DNA from: Haemonchus contortus
Lineage: Eukaryota; Nematoda; Chromadorea; Rhabditida; Trichostrongylidae
Reading direction: 5' to 3'
Length of the DNA stretch: 64,000 bases
NCBI GenBank assembly: GCA_000469685.2
Contig: LS997566.1
Span: forward strand, 19,855,545 to 19,919,544
Within the stretch, counting starts at the first letter, position 1. Every line of letters starts with the position of its first letter. Under the pieces are notes generated by a model. It saw only the letters and a program-made list of their open reading frames with translations. It did no database searches and was not told the DNA's origin. The position numbers and the translations under genes were made by a program. Shown here piece by piece: positions 34,559-48,146 of this stretch.

Positions 34559-37500
34559 CTAAGAAATGGTAGGAGAGACTTTATAAAAGTAGTAGTGAAT
34601 AAAGAAATACTTCAATCCAAATGTTAATACGACCACGCCAGTTTCAATGAACAGTTACTTTGTTTCGGGATCCCGTTTTCATTTCCGCCCTACGAGTCGT
34701 GAGTTACCCTCTAGAATTCGGAAAAGAAAAATGGTTTTGTTCAGCGCGGTCTAACCCCCGAAGCCCCATCGTAACCGACTATTAGAAACCATCTAGAAAG
34801 TCAAATAGGAAACAACCCAAGAAGAATTAACCTGGTTAGCGCAGTAAAACCAGAAAGTATTCCATGGGTTTCAAGTAAACAAGTTTGCGTAAACGCTGAA
34901 CCCACAGAACTTGCTAGCCAATATTCATCACACATGGGCCCAATATCTTTCGAGTCTTCCGTCCACCTTTCCAGAACAATCCACTATCAACTGACCAACC
35001 CAGAGAATCCAAGTGCTCACTGGTAAAGAAGTCGATTGGGAACTTTTCACACGTACATATAAATATGAAGGGTATTTCCTATACTAACGATATATTGCTC
35101 TCGTTTTGGATCCTAATTAGATGTACTTACTTAGAATTTGTTCAAAGACTAGAACTGAAAGCTAAGCATAGCCTTAAGCCATAAGTTGATCAAGGATCGG
35201 CTATTCGAGCATTTGAGAGCGTCGACTTTGTCCGATAAGTCAAATATTAGGTTGTCGGAAAAGTATTTGCGCATTTTGGTTCCCATGTTGTGAAATCTTT
35301 GGGGATTACTCTAGAGCCTTCACTGCGGAATATGTGTATGTGCAGGTCAATGCGCTCTCCACACCATATCTGCCGTAGCATTTCTCAACGGTTATGGCTG
35401 CAAGAATCGCTCTCGACTCAAAGCTAGTCAGACTATCTTTTCTTCATAAGGTGAGAAAAAACGTTAATCCAAATTGGGCGACAGGGGGAATAGGCGATGC
35501 GATAGGACCATTCATTGTCTCTAATAGCACATCAGGAAGTTGGTACAAGAAGTTCAAAAATGGCCACTTTGACTGGACCGAAGAACCACGATTTAGGAGA
35601 CTAGCTGAGCTTAATGATGACTATCTCCTGAACGTGGTTGGAGAAGATTCTAGGTTTAGTACCCATCAGCTGGAACAGGAGCTCATAGCCATCACGACTC
35701 AACAGCTGTCCATTTGCATCGCCTTGGAAAGTCATGGAGATTCGGAGATATGGATACGTTTTGATCTGGGTGGTCACGACCTCCAAATGAAGAGGGATTC
35801 ATGCCTAAACTTGATGACTTTCCGACGCACCTTCGCATGGCTGGAAGACTTTATCACTGGTAACGAGAAGTGTGTTCCTTACTTAAACCACACGAGGAAG
35901 CGCCACTGGCTTAGATGCGTAGAGCATGGAATCCCGACCTCCAATCCCGAATTCCTACCTTAGAAGGCAATGCCAAGCGTTTGTAGCCATTCAACAAGAT
36001 CGTTCACTGGGACTTTCTACCACCAAACTCCGCTGTCAGCACTGAAGCCCAGTGTGCTCTGTGGACCCCATTGCTGCAGCTCTAAGAGAGTAACTCGGGA
36101 AAGTCTATTTTCTCCACGACAGTGCTCGCCCACACTTTTCGAAGGAGACCCAGAAGAAGCTTCAAAGCCCGAGAAGGCATGTTATGGCCTACACACCGTA
36201 TTCACCAGACCTAACTCCAACGGATTATCATCTGCTCCTGTCGCTGTCGGACCATACGAAAAATAAGAAGTTCAATTATGTGAATCAACTCGAAACGTAC
36301 ATTGACGAGTTTTCCTCCTCGAAACCTCAGGAATTCTACGCAAGCAGGAACCACAAGTTGCCTGGTGAATGGCAATACCTTGTCGATAATGATGGTGCAT
36401 ATATTTGTTAATTGTTAGTTATTGTGAAGGAAAAAAAATAAATTCAAAAAAAATTGCAAAAGGCGCAAATACTTTTCCGACAACCTAATAATACAAGAAT
36501 CAAACCTAGCAGTACTTACCTCGATGCTTCATACATCAAATCATAGGCCTTCCGTTCGCTATCAGTAAATTCCAACATGTGTTCATGGCTATGTTTTTCA
36601 GGTAACTCCACCTGAAGATTTTCACAAATTTAAACAACCTTTTCCAATAAAAGGGAACTACATCAATGAACAAACAAGGGGCTTCTCTGACACGGGTGAC
36701 ACAAGGCTCTTCTCCCTTCTCAGAACAAAAGTTTTCATCAGTAGGTTCAGTCTTTCTGCTGAGTTTTCTGCAAAAAATCACGATTGGAATCAGCAGTAAG
36801 CAGTACAACTGGGAATATTCCTATACTCGTCGCTGTTGCTACGTATTCTTTCCAAAATCGTTCCTCACTGAAGTAGTCGACTTTTAAAAACCTGTAAAGG
36901 GCGTCATTAGAACTTCACGAAAACAACCAATAAATTTCACTATTAGAACATAGCTCCTTACTTCATTAACGAGTACAAATCCCACAAATTGTTATGTAAT
37001 GGCGTCCCGGTAACACACCATCTCGCATCAGCAACTAGTGCGCACACTGCCTAAAGATAAGGAAAGTACTGAATAAAGTACCACTGAGCAGAATTACTGC
37101 AGTTGATAAAGGGCGTAGTATAAGTGCTTTGAGAGCATGCCGTACTCATCGTCACAACCGCACGCTGGAGTCAAGTTCAGCTCATCATTGCGCTCTTACC
37201 GGGCTCGTGTTTACTTGAATTTTTTAGGCTTCCTTTAGGGAACCGGAATTTAAATAGAAAACCTCACTGGTTCGCACAAACTGCCATAAGTATTACCTGG
37301 GAAAAAGCGCATACGAGCTGAAATTGTTCGTAGTCAGTTGTCACAGCTAGACAACTACCGAGAATTGAGATTACCAAGGGTTGAAACTGCGGAGATCCTC
37401 CAGCAAAGCTAGTGGTGATGGAATCTGTTATAACAACAAGCTTAAGCCGCTGGTGCAAAATGAAGCCTGACTAGGGCCTTCAAAAATTGTGCGATTTCTG

Positions 37501-40500
37501 TTCTGCCTAGAAAAGGGGCGCAAATGTGCGCTCACTGCAGAAGAATGCTACAGATCCATTACCATGTTTAGAATTACTCTATATCACCTCCTCCTTTTTT
37601 GAGCAGTCGCAAAGTTACCAGAAAAAAATAAGCATAAAGTGACCGTGAGACGCGGAGCTGTGAGGGAAATTCTATCCAGAAAGCAACTAATTGAAACAAA
37701 ATAAAATGCAAACGCAAACGTCGTTTTTCAACAGCAATTCAAAAACGTCGGAAGATGGGACCGAACCTATATTGTTAACACCGGCAGCCCTTAATCATAC
37801 TGGACCAAGTCATCTATTTGTGGCCCAGAGACCACCTCCTCAGCACATGCATCGCTCATTCTTTTCTGAACGCATCAGGTTAAAGATTTTTTCTACAGAA
37901 AATTTGGTCAATTCCCGTAATTTGTCCCAAAAACGAGCCATCCAGCAGGACGTCATTTCTCTGAAGACACCTAACCCTTATTGAGCTCATTGAAAAGTTA
38001 TAAAGGGTGCCCACTTCTCACTTTCTGGCCATAAAGTTATCACAGTTTCTTTCTACAAAACTGTCATTTGAAGTAACGACGCTCACTTTCTACGAGTCCC
38101 ATTCCTCTTTTCGCGAGCGCATTGCCTCATGTTCAATCAGTTTTGGGCTGTTATACAACCTAAATACTGATTTTACAGAAAGAAGAAAACCGATTCTGAA
38201 GCACACCTCGCTCACAATGGGCGTCTCTGCTCACTTCATTAAGTGTCGTGCCATCTGCACCATCACCTAACAACCCAAACACGACTAAACCTTTCCAGGT
38301 TTCTCGAGGAAAGCTGATTTCCATGAACCACGCATACATAAACACAATGACAAGCAAACAATAACAAAATTCGAGAAGTGTAGAATGTATATTCCAATAG
38401 AACTAGCTCACCTTCGATGCCTTCGTTTTTCTGTTTTTTACAGCGTGTGCCTCATCGAGCACAATCCGAGCCCAATGAACATCAGCAAGGGGACTTTCTC
38501 CCTGAATCATGCAATAGTATGCCTTTAAGAAAAAAAACGAAGAAGTAGCTCCTTTTTAGAAGTGTTTGTAACTGATTTTGTTCCTAGCTAAGCAGTTACA
38601 AACTTTGTTTGGAGTGTTATGCATGAACAGACGCTGTGATAGGTGCACAACAGATAAGTTAGAGAACCGTTACCTCCAATCATGCAACATAGTGCTTTCG
38701 TCGTTTTCTTGGCCTCCCTTGAATGGCATCCCCTCCCGAAAGAAAAAATATCAATCAGTAGTGCTGCAGCAAATAATATAGTGAGCGCAAACGCTCACTA
38801 TTTTATTCGCTGCAGCACTACTAATTGATATTTTTCTTAAATACCATCAAAATTTCACATGCATTTTGGTTAGAGAGCGCAATTGCGCTCAAAACAATCC
38901 CTTTTTGTGAGAGGGCGACAAATAGCATGCTCCCGACTCTCATGAAGTGCAAATGGATCGAGGATAACGTCTGTCTCTCTAGTGAAGCTGAAGCTGAATA
39001 ATGAAGGTCTGGCCCCACGGCAGGAGCCTCTCCAATACTATTGATCTTTCCAAGAGAAAAAGGACAAGAACGAACGGTGGTGGAAGCTGCACCAATTGAG
39101 ATCACCTAAAGGAGAAGATTCTGGAAGCTGGACTCCCAGATCCTGAAGGACCGATCCCAGAACTGGTGCAACTCGTGCGAGGGAAACGCTGGAAGAGACC
39201 CGAAGTGGATTCGTAGGAGAAAAGGAAGCATGGTTCTGGAACGATAAAGTCCAGCAAATCGTGAGACAGAAGAAAACGGCCTATTAGCGGTGGTAGAAGA
39301 TGCGAGCTCCAGAAGATCTAGTTACCTACAGAACTTCCAAGAGGGTCGCCAAGGCTTAGCGAAAACGAAAAATACGGAAATGGATCCCTTTTACGAGAAA
39401 CTGAGGAAAGGATCGAGGATCGGAGAGCAAGGGAGAAAGTGGCTCACTCGATTCCTGAACACTGTGACCTCTAGGGGACGGATCCCTGTTACGTGGAGGA
39501 GCAATACTATCGTTCCCATCTTCATGCAGAAGAGGGACGCGATGGGGTGTTCTAGCTACCGGGAAATCAGGTTGAATGCTCACACGATGAAACTGTACGA
39601 GCAGCTGGCCGAGTCAAGATTAAGGGAATTGGTCGCAAGCTCGAGGGAGTTATTCGGTTTCATGCCCGAAAGGTCTACGACGGACGCCATCTTCATAACT
39701 AGACAAGTTATGGAGAAGTAACAAGGAAAGCGTAGAATATGCTACCTAGCTTTCCCCGACTTGGAGAAGGCATTCGATGACTATGCGAAAAATCTATTAG
39801 AGGGCTTCCAGAAGCGAAACGTTCCGGAGCACATGATCTCTCTGGTAAAGACATGTACGGTTCCACGAGAGCAATACGCACCCCACACGGCCTAAGCGAA
39901 GCAATAAATGCAATGCCCTTTGAAGACAATCCTCCACGCTGATGACATCGCTCTGATAGCGAAGCCCTAAGTATAATCCCAGGACAAGGAGCAGAAATGG
40001 CACAAAATGCTGGCGGAGAACGGTCTCCGGCTAAACGTGAAGAAGACCAAGGTTCCCAGCTACAGGTCAATATTGGACGGGCTTGGCGAAGAAATCGAAA
40101 AGCCCCATGACTTCCAGTACTCGTGGGGGGGGGGTGATCTAGCTACTGAAGACTGCGTGGATCAGGCGATAAAACTTTCATTAAACGTGGCATGGATGAA
40201 TTAGAGCGAGTCCACTCGTATTCTTTGCTACCGTCGGTGCTCCACGGCTCTCGAAGAAAAGGATTCTTCACAGCAGCGAGTGTTGGCCCGTAAGTAAAAA
40301 CCATGAAAGACAACTTCTGTCATGGAATTAAAATGCTCAGGTTGCGGTTCCACGTGGCTGGATCGGATCAGAAACGAAGACGTCAGGGCGGCTACGCAAA
40401 CAGCCCCAGCCCAGCTGAAGATGAGAGTGAAGTGTTTGCGATGTTTCGGGCGTGTACAAAAAAGGCCACAGGTCGGCCAGCCCCTTCGAAGGGCTGTAAA

Positions 40501-42349
40501 CAACGAGAGACAAGAACAAATAATAAACAACCAAATATGGCTTGAACAAATGGTTTTTGATCTTGTCTCTCGTTGTTAACAGCCCTTCGAAGGGCTGGCC
40601 GACTGCCTGCCTCCCTCCTCCCCCCTAGCACTGCCTCGGCCGGCACGCCGGCTCGCCGGCCGGCGGACTATGAAAGCAGCCAATCATCCGATAAGGGAGG
40701 CAAAGGAGTTTGAAGCTCAGGGCAAGCGACCACGAGAAGCCCCAACGAAGATATGGCGGGGCGTGATCAAGAAAGACCTCGTCAAAGCTAAAGTAACGGC
40801 TGAAGATGCCGTAGATAGAAAGAAGTGGGGACGGCTGACAAGAAGAGCGGACCCTGCGACGAGGACTAACACTAGGGAGAGGAAGAAGAAAAGTTTGCAG
40901 TAAACTTCGTACAGTGAGTGGTTTCATTTCTTCCTGTTGAAAGTTATCAGATTGCATTGGATTATTTTCACGCTGTAAGATGCCAATTAAGACAAACTGC
41001 GTTACAACTAGGTGAAGATCCAGGATCTCATCTGTTCGTAATTTGAATTTGAGGCGACAAGGATCTAGCGCTTTTTGGGAAGGAGCCTACATTTTTTATG
41101 GTCATAAAAACGATGTCAGAAGAGAAGGCAAATTTAAAGTATACAATTTTGCTCACAAGGAATTGGTTTTGCAGGAGAAGTGACCAGCGTTTCCGGTCAG
41201 AAACGGCAATAGCACTACTATTATTTTAAATAAATTATTATTAGAACCAGGCGGCTATGCACGCTCTCGCGCGCGCTAGGGGCTCTAGCCATGAGAGACG
41301 GAGCCGCATGAGCTGATTTTCATTATAGACCTTTATCGGATTTATGAGTTTCCGCTCAAACCCCGCCCCTTGTGGGCGGAGTCTGGTTCTGCTACCCACC
41401 ATAAGTTTTGCCACCATGGGGCCTGTACCCCTACCAAGTTTGAACTTTCTAGGTCCATGAGGACATGAGTAATGAATTTTCGCCCAAACCCCGCCCATTG
41501 TGGGCGGAGTCCGGTCTTGCTCCCCATCATAGGTATTCCCATCCTGTCGCCTGTACTCCTACCACGTTTGAACTCTCTAGGTCTATGGGGACAGGAGTTA
41601 TGAGTTTTCGCACAAACCCCGCCCCTTGTGGGCGGAGTCCGGTGTTGCCACCCACCATAGGTGTTCCCATCCTGTCGCCCGTACTCCTACCAAGTTTGAA
41701 CTTTCTAGGTCCATGGGGACGGGAGTTATGAATTTCCGCGCAAACCCCGCCCCTTGTGGGCGGAGTCTGGTGCTGCCATCCACCATACGTTTAGCCACCA
41801 TGGCGCCTGTACTGCTACCAAATTTGAACTCTCTACGTCCATGGGAACCGGAATTATGGATTTTCGTATATAAATGTAAGAAGGGATGTGAGCTCCGAGG
41901 CACGCTCCGCCCATTGTGGGCGGGCCTCCGCTGACGTCATTTATGCTGGAGACACCCTCGACAATGCTCCTCCCACATCAACTTTTTCCTGCTCTGTTGG
42001 CTTTCTCCAAACCGAGTTATAAATGTTTTCATAAAGCATTGCATTTTTGGAGAACGCCCCGCCCATCGGGGGTGGGTCTCCCCAGTTCGATCTATCTTAC
42101 CAATGCACACCTCAAGCCACCTTTAAACCCCAATTTTGAGGCCGTCTTGTGGCTGAATTTGAAATCATGGTCCTCGGTAGGGCTCATTTCGAGGCACGCC
42201 ACGCCCACTGTGGGCGGGGCTCCGCCAAGCTGATGTGTGCTTTATACTTCTCGAGACCTGGCCCACCCATCCCACACTTGACCCGGTCTCTCCAGGCAGA
42301 TCTAAAGGAGCTAAGGAATTTCGTGACAGACATACAGACAGACAGACAG

Positions 42350-42387
<38 letters not shown>

Positions 42388-45300
42388 TAAGCGCTTTATA
42401 GTAAGTAGGATCGTGTTCTTACCATTACTATTACTATTATTATAACATTCTTAGTTGTCACCCTAAGGCTAAAAATGTTTCCCAAACATTTAGCAGGCAT
42501 ACTATGAGAACGCAAAACGAGTCCATGCATCGAAGTTGCAAATCAACACGCCGTGAACGTGAATTCCTTACTTTACCAGCTACACGAGTGTTTCAAATTA
42601 GATATTCTCAATCGTCGTGCTCTTAAGTGCTTTACCCTTCGACGACCCTATTCTACACGGAAGACAGAATCCTTTTTTCCGGATTCAGGATGTAGATGTG
42701 AGATCAACGTTACAATCACATACTGTGGTATACCACACCTTCAACGGCCCCTCCATTATAGTATTCTTATCGAACATAGAACGTTCGGACTTATAAAATT
42801 TCGGTAATCTAGAAACTATACTCACAAAGGCGACAAAAACACAAAAAAAGGAAGAAACAGTAATGATTAATGCATAAGAAGCATCACCTTCCCAGCAGAG
42901 TTCCTTTCGATTTCGTTTGCAACCAGGGTGTATGTAGTGATTACAACGTCTGATCTAGCAAGCCTTAAAATCATTCATGAACCTTACTTTAAAAACTATA
43001 TCGTACTGGAAGTACAAAAAAAGACACACATTTCGGATTGAACGTTCCTTCTATTGTTGTGGTAAACCTTGACCTTCAACAGATGATCCTCGCAGCGAGA
43101 TTTGATTTCCGCTTCCCAGTGGTAAATCAAAGCTGCAGGTGCAATCACCAGAGTTGAGTTGGATGGTATCAACCTATCAAAAAGTATATAAATTCCATGA
43201 AAAGTGATAAGCGATTTATTTGAAGGGAGCAACGCCATAGCTGCAAACAGAAAGCCAAATTTGTGGCTTACATAGAGCGAGAAATGAGATTTATTCCACC
43301 TACAACAAAAATTGACCACTCTTTCTTTAACCTCTGCCCTTTTTCCTCCCGCTCTCCTGAATGTATCTAACTTTCTAACTCTAATATTTAAGTAATAAGA
43401 TTCTTGATCTAAGTCCCGGTTATCTTTGTATCCATTATTATTGAAATAGCAGTAGTGTAGTCAGTACTGAACCTACCACGAAGGTTGGTTTTTCTAACTT
43501 TGCTAGCATATGCTCACATTTTCCCAATCTCCAGAATGTTTGTGAACCCCAATGGAGGTTTTGATGTAGGCTACGCCTAATTCAAGGGCCATCCCAGATG
43601 TCATGGAATTTTAACTCACTTTCGCACACTCCTTACCCCGGGCGGAGTGCATGGGTGTTTCAATATGTTTCAAGGTGCTTAGCTCAACCCTCACTCAACG
43701 ATGACAAAAACAGTCAATCAAACAGACATACAAAACTCGCATTTTACTCATAGTAAGAAACAGGAAGGATCCCAGCTCCAAATTAGTAGTATCCATAGTG
43801 ACTGATGAAAAAATTCAGAAAATAGTGAAGGCACGAAACCGTTAATTTTGCTGAATTTCTTTTGCTTTAGCTCAGAAGTCTAAAATGATGGAAAGGAGCT
43901 GAAAAAATGTCTAGTAGGTATCACAAATATCATTTTTTGATTATATTTGAATTAAGGTTGTTGAAGCAGAACAACTCTACCTCTCCCGAAATCTAAATTT
44001 CGAAGAGTGCCACCTAATGGTGATTGCAGTCTAAGATTTAGAGGGTTTTCGGTTGCTTGCCGACGCCGAACCTACAGCATTTTCGCCGAATTGAAAGACG
44101 TATTCAACGAAATGCAGGAGAAATCATACACCAAGGTAGTAATACAAAATCACCCTCACAATATTCAACAACCGTGAAGTACCAATAAAATCGTATCAAT
44201 GCGCTGATGCAAAAAACTTACCCCTCATCACGAATGCGTTTCTTCCGTTCCCTGTCCTGTTCATCTTTGCCATTACGTCTCCTTTCTTTTCTGGCGATTT
44301 TCGCATCCACGATGAGTGCTATTATAGATAAGGTCTTTCCAAGGCCCATCTCATCCGCTGAAAAGTAGACTTCTTTCTTAACATGTTACAATAAGTGCTA
44401 CATTAGCAGGGAACGGTATTTCGTATACGTAGGAATACGGATATAAACATCACCACCCGTTTTCGCAGATGCTTCTCAATTCCACGGGTATCATTTATGA
44501 GGATACTCCCTCACAGCAGAATCTCTGGTTGATTGGTAAAGTGGTTACGAGGCGCGAAAGGAGGACTCTCTGTTTCTGCTGTGATGGGCCGATTCGTACC
44601 GTATGCCTCCTCCTAGGCGTGGTCGTGCATGATTATACATAGTTTCCGGGTGCGGTTGATAGTTTGCCTAGCCCACGTCAGGATATTTTATGCTCATGCG
44701 TACATAAATATATGTCGAAAGTGGTAATAGAATACTCAGACCCGTGAAGCTGAGGTAGTGCTTCAAAAATGCAGCGTTGAGTAGGACTGCTTAGTATACA
44801 TTACTAAAATCTTTGATCCAAGCCAATATATCCTACTTTATATAATTCGCTAAGTGTGTCTGTTGGTGTGTCGGTGTGTTTGTGTGTGTGTTTGTGTGTG
44901 TGTTTGTGTGTGTGTCGGTGTGTGTGTTTGACCGGAAATTCATAACTCCTGTATCCGTGGACCTAGAGCGTTTAAATTTGGTAGGAGTAAGGGGGACAGG
45001 ATGGGGGTGGCGAAGTCCGTTCCTCCAAGGGGTGCCACTGGAAACTGCCCACTCTGTGGGCTGAGCTGACCACGGACATTCGAATGCAGGCGACAGGCCC
45101 CGTGACAGGCCGGCCTACGAACACCCCAGTCACATCAAAAATGTTAATGTCACTCAAAGAATTTCAATGTAATGCTACGGCGTCCGCGGGAGCCGACGCG
45201 CACTCGCAAGGCCCGGTGAGTGTGAAAAGTATGCGAGGGTCTCCGATGCAAGGACGGCATCGGGGGGCAACTAAGCTAGTCCGAAAGCCACGCAACGTAT

Positions 45301-48099
45301 GGAAGACCCGCGTTGCGACGTTAAATGTCGGCACATTGACGGGACGCTCGTACGAGTTAGCAGAAGCCCTAGAGCGTCGACGAATTGATTTCTGTGCCGT
45401 GCAGGAAACGAGGTGGTCCTGCTGTAAGTCCAGGGACATTGGCCTCGGCTTCAAAGCCGTTCTTTGTGGTGGCCCCAAAACCACCAACGGCGTCGGGATA
45501 ATTGTTTCTGAACGGTTTCGTGACTCGATAGTAAACGTGGAACGCTTCGATGACCGCCTAATGAAGATCGTGGTAGTCATCGAACACCAAAAATACCATC
45601 TCTTCTCAGCGTATGCTCCACAGACTGGATGCTCCGAGCAAACCAAGGACACGTTCTGGAACTTGCTTGATGAAAAGACAGCTGAAGTGCCGTTACAAGA
45701 AGCCATGGTTGTCGCAGGTGACCTCAACGGTCACGTGGGTGCTACGAAAGACGGTTATAGCTGCCATGGGGGTTTCGGATATGGGTCACGTAACACCGAT
45801 GGCGAGCGAATTCTCGAATATGCAGACTCGCATAATCTCACCATTGTCAACACGAGATTTCGCAAACGTGACTCTCATCTCATCACCTTCTATAGCGGTG
45901 AGAACAGAACGCAAATTGATTTTGTCCTTGTCAGGCACCGCGACCAGGGGCTCGTAACAGACGCAAAGACAGTTCCCTACGAAACGGTCGCAACACAACA
46001 CCGACCACTGATTTGTACGTTAAAGATCGCCCCGCCGAAACCGAAAATAGCAGAAAGGTGCGGGCCAGCGAGAATCAAGTGGTGGCGACTGAAGGAGAAA
46101 GAAGAGGCCGTCGTTTCCAGCATTCTGTTACCAGCGGTAACGACTGTCGACGAAACTTGGAAGGGAGCTGTGGAAGCGATAACCCGGGTTGCACGGTCGA
46201 AGCTCGGCGTGACCAAGCCTGGACGGCGAAAGCTGGATAAGCAAACTTGGCTGTGGACGGACCATGTCAGGGATAAAGTCCGTGAGAAGAAAAAGCAGTA
46301 CCACGCATTTGTTATCGAAAAGACGGCTGACAACTGGCAACGCTATCAGATAGCGAAGAAAGAGGCGAAGAAGGCCGTTGCTTCTGAAAAGGCAGCTCAT
46401 TATGCCGATCTTGATAAGAAACTCGAGTCTCGGGATGGTGAGCGGTACGTTTACCGACTCGCAAAGACCCGCAACCGCCAGACCGAGGATATAGAAAAGT
46501 TCTTCGGCATAAATGACGAGAACGGTCGCCTCTTAACGGAACGCAGGCAAGTACTGAAACGATGGCGAGAGTACTTCGCAAACATCTCAACAGTCGAATT
46601 CGCTCATCCCGCCATCCCCTGCGCTCCGCCAGTGCACGGTCCCGTTCAGAAGATAACCGTGAATGAGACTACTACGGCTTTGAAGAAAATGAAGTCAGGC
46701 AAAGCAACTGGCCCTGACGACGTAGCAGCGGACTTGTGGAAATCGAAAGGCTGGAATCCTGCAGGATGGTTGACGGAATTCTTCAACCAGGTCGTTGCAG
46801 AGAAGAAGGTGCCTGAGAGCTGGCAACGGAGCTCGACGATTCCTATCTGGAAGAAGAAGGGCAGTCCTGGGGACTGCACTTGCTACCGTCCGATTCGCTT
46901 GCTCTCGCACAGCATGAAAATCTTTGAGCGAATTGTAGACAGCCGTATCCGGGATATTGTCGAGCTTACCACTAACCAGTGTGGTTTCGTAGCTGGTTGT
47001 AGCACCATCGATGCCATACACGCCGCTCGCCTCCTTCTAGAAAAGCATCGCGAGAAACGTAGGCCTTTACATCTTGCCTTTCTAGACTTGGAGAAGGCTT
47101 TCGACCGCGTTCCACGTGACGTTATATGGTACCAGGCGGCTACGCACGCTCTCGCGCGCTAGGGGCTCTAGCCATGAGAGACGGAGCCGCATGAGCTGAT
47201 TTTCATTATAGACCTTTATCGGATTTATGAGTTTCCGCACAAACCCCGCCCCTTGTAGGCGGAGTCTGGTTTCACTACCCACCATAAGTTTCCCCATCAC
47301 GGTGTCTGTACTTCTACCAAGTTTGAACTTTCTAGGTCCATAGGGACAGGAGTTACGAATTTTCGCACAAACCCCGCCCCTTGTGGGCGGAGTCTGGTTT
47401 TACTACCCACCATAAGTTTCCCCATCACGGTGTCTGTACTCCTACCAAGTTTGAACTTTCTAGGTCCATGGGGACATGAGTTATGAATTTTCGCCCAAAC
47501 CCCGCCCCTTGTGGGCGGAGTCTGGTTCTGCCGCCCACCATAAGTTTTGCCTCCATGACGCCTGTACTTCTACCAAATTTGAACTCTCTAGGTCCACGGG
47601 AACTGGAATTATGGATTTTCGTATATAAATGTAAGAAGGTATGTGAGCTGCGAGGCGCGCTCCGCCCATTGTGGGCGGGCCTCCGCTGACGTCATTTATG
47701 TTGGAGACACCTTCGACAATGCTCCTCCCACATCAACTTTCTCCTGCTCTGTTGGCTTTCTCCAAACCGAGTTATAAATGTTTTCAGAAAGCATTGTATT
47801 TTTGGAGAACGCCCCGCCCATCGGGGGTGGGTCTCCCCAGTTCGATCTAACTTACCAATGCACACCTCTAGCCACCTTTAAACGCCAATTTTGAGGCCGT
47901 CTTGTGACTGAATTTGAAATCATGGTCCTCAGTCCAGCTCATTTCGATGCACGCCACGCCCACTGTGGGCGGGGCTTCGCCAAGCTGACGTGTGCTTTAT
48001 ACTTCTGAGGAAATGGCCCACCCATCCCACGCTTGACCCGGTCTCTCCAAGCAGATCTAAAGGAGCTAGGGAATTTCGTGACAGACATACAGACAGAAC

Positions 48100-48146
<47 letters not shown>

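Noticed and set aside
40392..40646. 84-codon minus-strand ORF over the palindrome
   Set aside because: The open frame comes from the GC-rich MITE; the same bases are inverted repeat plus RTE remnant.
41340..41870. Regular ~127-bp direct repeats as a CRISPR-like array
   Set aside because: The whole unit repeats without distinct spacers, the host is eukaryotic, and the array lies inside a Helitron with defined ends.
45164..45727. 187-codon minus-strand ORF
   Set aside because: It is the antisense shadow of the RTE endonuclease coding region, whose plus-strand frame carries all family motifs.
45084..47162. 692-codon ORF as a complete protein
   Set aside because: Its last 9 codons are Helitron sequence. 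The RTE frame resumes at 48170 after a 1038-bp insertion, so this is a truncated product and not a natural gene end.
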